NCBI RefSeq assembly: GCF_000376385.1
Contig: NZ_AQWN01000006.1
Coordinates: 124,001 to 188,000 of the forward strand
Origin: Desulfurispora thermophila DSM 16022
GTDB lineage: Bacteria; Bacillota; Desulfotomaculia; Desulfotomaculales; Desulfurisporaceae
Direction of reading: 5' to 3'
Length of the DNA stretch: 64,000 nt
In this document: piece by piece, positions 62,166-64,000 of the stretch
How positions within the stretch are numbered: position 1 is the first letter of the stretch
Layout of the letters: every line of letters starts with the position of its first letter
Program-made: the position numbers and the translations under genes
The notes under the pieces: model-generated
Database searches by the model: none
What the model was told of the DNA's origin: nothing
Seen by the model: only the letters and a program-made list of their open reading frames with translations

Positions 62166-62224
62166 TTAACCCAACCTCCCGGCACAGGAGAATAAAAAAT
62201 GCACTGCATAAACCGGATCTGACG

Positions 62225-62261
62225 GGATAAACAGCATTTCGACAGTCGAGCTGCATTATCC
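62225..62261 (-). other. Intercistronic hairpin between hydA and the [2Fe-2S] ferredoxin gene
   Basis: On the minus strand GGATAA, CAGC and TCGA pair in order with TCGA, GCTG and TTATCC over 62261-62225, giving a three-part hairpin with small bulges. There is no T run, so it may be a processing or stability element rather than a terminator. The 175-nt gap holds no gene. Confidence 0.5.
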
Positions 62262-62340
62262 TTCCCGTCCATCCGGCCAGGCAGTGCCAATAACAGGGAG
62301 GTTAAAGGTTTATATCAACAGGAGAGTTGGCTTAATATGC

Positions 62341-64000
62341 TCACGGTTCCACCTGCAGGGCAACACGGGTTTTGAAGATCTGCTCCGCGTTGTCCGGTGT
62401 TACCCCGGTAATAATTTCATCACCGACTTTGACGCTCACACCTTCGTCGCAGTGCTCCAGGCAGAAGGTGCCGCTCAGCTTGACCTGCTTGGTCAGATTG
62501 AGCTGCCTCTGCAGTTCGGTAAATTTATTCAGCACATCATAAGCACCCTTTAAATAGCAACCTGTTCCCACACAAACCGACACATGCAGGGGTTCTTGCC
62601 CATCGGTTTTAACCACATCGATTACCTGCCCGCTGATGCGACGGCGTGGTGTGTAGTGCGTATGCAATGCGTGGTGTGTATTGTGGTTGGCCGGGCCACC
62701 AAACCATTCTTCCAGCACTTTGGCCACAAAGACGTTGTCCTGAGCTTTGTGCACCTGTTCCACCCGGTCCAGGTCATAGATTTCCTTCATCCGGCGTACG
62801 CGGGAAATCATGTCATTAACGTCGGGCTGACCGCCGCCACCTACACAACCCCCCGGGCAACACATTACTTCCACGGCGTGATAAGTGACCTCGCCGTTTT
62901 TGATCCGGCTGAGCAGCTTTTCGGTATTGGCCAGACCGTGCACCACGGCCAAACGCAGGGTCTGACCGGCCACTTCCAGTTCCGCCTCCTTAATACCTTC
63001 CACGCCCCGCACTTGCTGGAAGTCCACGCGGCCCACTTCCTTGCCGCCCAAATGGCCGGCCACAAAGCGCACCACCGATTCCATCACGCCGCCCGTGGTA
63101 CCGAAAATGAGCGCCGCACCAGAACCCATACCCAGCGGGTTGTCAAAAGCCCCCGGCTCCAGTTCTTCGAAGACAATACCCGCTTCTTTGATCATCCGGG
63201 CCAGTTCCACGGTGGTTAATACCACGTCCACATCATACACGCCACCGGTCATGAACTCGGGCCGCTTGGCCTCAAATTTCTTGGCCGTACAGGGCATAAT
63301 GGAAACGCAAATCACGTCCTGCGGTGCACGGCCTATGGACTTGGCATAATGCTTTTTCACCAGCGAGCCGAACATCTGCTGGGGCGAACGGCAGCTGGAA
63401 AGGTTGTCCAGCAAATCGGCATGGAACTGCTCGGCATACTTGATCCAGCCCGGGCAGCAGGAGGTGAAAAGGGGTAACTTGCCGCCGTTTTGCAACCGGT
63501 CCAAAAATTCCAGCGACTCTTCAATGGTGGTCAGGTCGGCAGTGAAAAGGGTATCAAACACCTTGTCAAAGCCCAGTTTACGCAGGGCGGTAACCATCTT
63601 GCCGGTGGCCATGTCGTGCGTCTTCACGCCAAACTCCTCACCAATGGCTACCCGGACGGCTGGCGCCACCTGCACAACAACAACTTTGGACGGGTCATGC
63701 AAGTAAGCCCAAACCTTGTCTATTTCCGACTTGACAGTCAGCGCTCCGGTGGGACAAACCGCTACGCACTGGCCGCAGTTAACACAGGCCACCTCGGAAA
63801 CCGGTTTGTCAAAAGCCGTCGTTACAACCGTTTTGCTGCCACGGTGCGCAAAATCCCACACGCCGATGCCCTGAACTTCTTTGCACATGCGCACACAGTC
63901 GCCGCACAGAATGCACTTGTTGGGGTCCTTCACAATGGACGGGCTGCTTTCATCCAGCGGCAACTTCTGGTCTCGGTTGCCAAAGCGCACCTTCTTCACA
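62341..64000 (-). CDS. hydA: [FeFe] hydrogenase HydA with fused C-terminal [2Fe-2S] domain, partial at N-terminus (window edge)
   Basis: Catalytic hydrogenase of the group A, NAD-linked multimeric type. The visible part (about 552 residues) begins with VRFGNRDQKLPLDESSPSIV, i.e. inside the protein, so the N-terminal [2Fe-2S]/His-Cys region lies beyond 64000. It shows two [4Fe-4S] motifs (CILCGDCVRMC and CVNCGQCVAVCP), H-cluster motifs TSCCPGW, MPCTAKKFE and CCPGGCVGGGG, and, after a His-rich linker (HNTHHALHTHYTPRRRI), a C-terminal thioredoxin-like [2Fe-2S] domain (about 460-550). In HydABC enzymes that domain is usually on the HydC side as well. Hydrogen formation or uptake with NADH and ferredoxin is likely; partner genes would be upstream. 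Confidence 0.95.
   Translation of the reverse strand, partial: VKKVRFGNRDQKLPLDESSPSIVKDPNKCILCGDCVRMCKEVQGIGVWDFAHRGSKTVVTTAFDKPVSEVACVNCGQCVAVCPTGALTVKSEIDKVWAYLHDPSKVVVVQVAPAVRVAIGEEFGVKTHDMATGKMVTALRKLGFDKVFDTLFTADLTTIEESLEFLDRLQNGGKLPLFTSCCPGWIKYAEQFHADLLDNLSSCRSPQQMFGSLVKKHYAKSIGRAPQDVICVSIMPCTAKKFEAKRPEFMTGGVYDVDVVLTTVELARMIKEAGIVFEELEPGAFDNPLGMGSGAALIFGTTGGVMESVVRFVAGHLGGKEVGRVDFQQVRGVEGIKEAELEVAGQTLRLAVVHGLANTEKLLSRIKNGEVTYHAVEVMCCPGGCVGGGGQPDVNDMISRVRRMKEIYDLDRVEQVHKAQDNVFVAKVLEEWFGGPANHNTHHALHTHYTPRRRISGQVIDVVKTDGQEPLHVSVCVGTGCYLKGAYDVLNKFTELQRQLNLTKQVKLSGTFCLEHCDEGVSVKVGDEIITGVTPDNAEQIFKTRVALQVEP

Overview
The window reads as a chromosomal segment of an anaerobic, endospore-forming Clostridium-class Firmicute, most likely a Desulfotomaculum/Pelotomaculum-type member of the Peptococcaceae or Desulfotomaculales. 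This is inferred from gene content, with no database search. Pointers are strong GGAGG ribosome binding sites with many GTG and TTG starts, a SleB-type spore cortex hydrolase, anaerobic (early cobalt insertion) cobalamin genes, an HdrABC-Flx electron-bifurcating cluster, two [FeFe]-hydrogenase-type proteins, a DsrK/HdrD-like iron-sulfur protein and MeaB. Almost all genes lie on the minus strand; the few plus-strand genes are short insertions between bidirectional terminators. No tRNA, rRNA, CRISPR array, prophage or insertion sequence was seen.

Layout. 1-3.3 kb: an HtrA protease followed by an OmpR-type two-component system whose kinase runs off the left edge. 3.8-9.3 kb: a complete peptide/nickel-type ABC importer. 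9.5-13 kb: small membrane and unknown proteins, a P-loop/Asp23 fusion, SleB. 13.1-22.8 kb: ten cobalamin genes (cbiD-E-T-L-F-G-H-J-X-C) behind the replication genes dnaD and dnaI, preceded by a nicotinamidase-like hydrolase. 23-28.8 kb: a broken HAD gene, gap (GAPDH), a MinD-like ATPase, a lone HdrD/DsrK-like protein, and a HAD phosphatase, small membrane protein and murI group. 28.8-35.6 kb: hdrC-hdrB-hdrA-flxD-flxC-flxB-flxA. 36-40 kb: phosphatidylethanolamine synthesis (psd, pssA) and a DinG-type helicase with exonuclease. 40-44.6 kb: coiled-coil unknowns, UPF0173 hydrolase, meaB. 45.2-57.6 kb: trxB, an unusual AAA+ regulator and two tandem branched-chain amino acid (Liv) ABC importers. 57.9-64 kb: a radical SAM protein, a TIGR04086 membrane protein, a SpoIIE-type phosphatase, a PAS-linked sensory [FeFe] hydrogenase, a thioredoxin-like [2Fe-2S] protein and a catalytic [FeFe] hydrogenase cut by the right edge.

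The central theme is low-potential electron handling: Hdr-Flx (NADH, ferredoxin and a disulfide), an NAD-linked type hydrogenase and a hydrogenase-like sensor with a phosphatase. The most striking single item is flxD (mvhD), which contains an in-frame TGA at 31896-31898 in the place of a conserved cysteine, with a hairpin 12 nt downstream that fits a bacterial SECIS element; the true gene is 155 codons and ends exactly in a 4-base overlap with flxC. Other items worth attention are an AAA+ sigma54-type regulator that has lost its Walker residues and its GAFTGA loop, GC-rich hairpins at all three junctions between a binding-protein gene and its permease gene, two related coiled-coil proteins with a shared motif, and a plus-strand orphan terminator at 45041-45070 that may end a small RNA.
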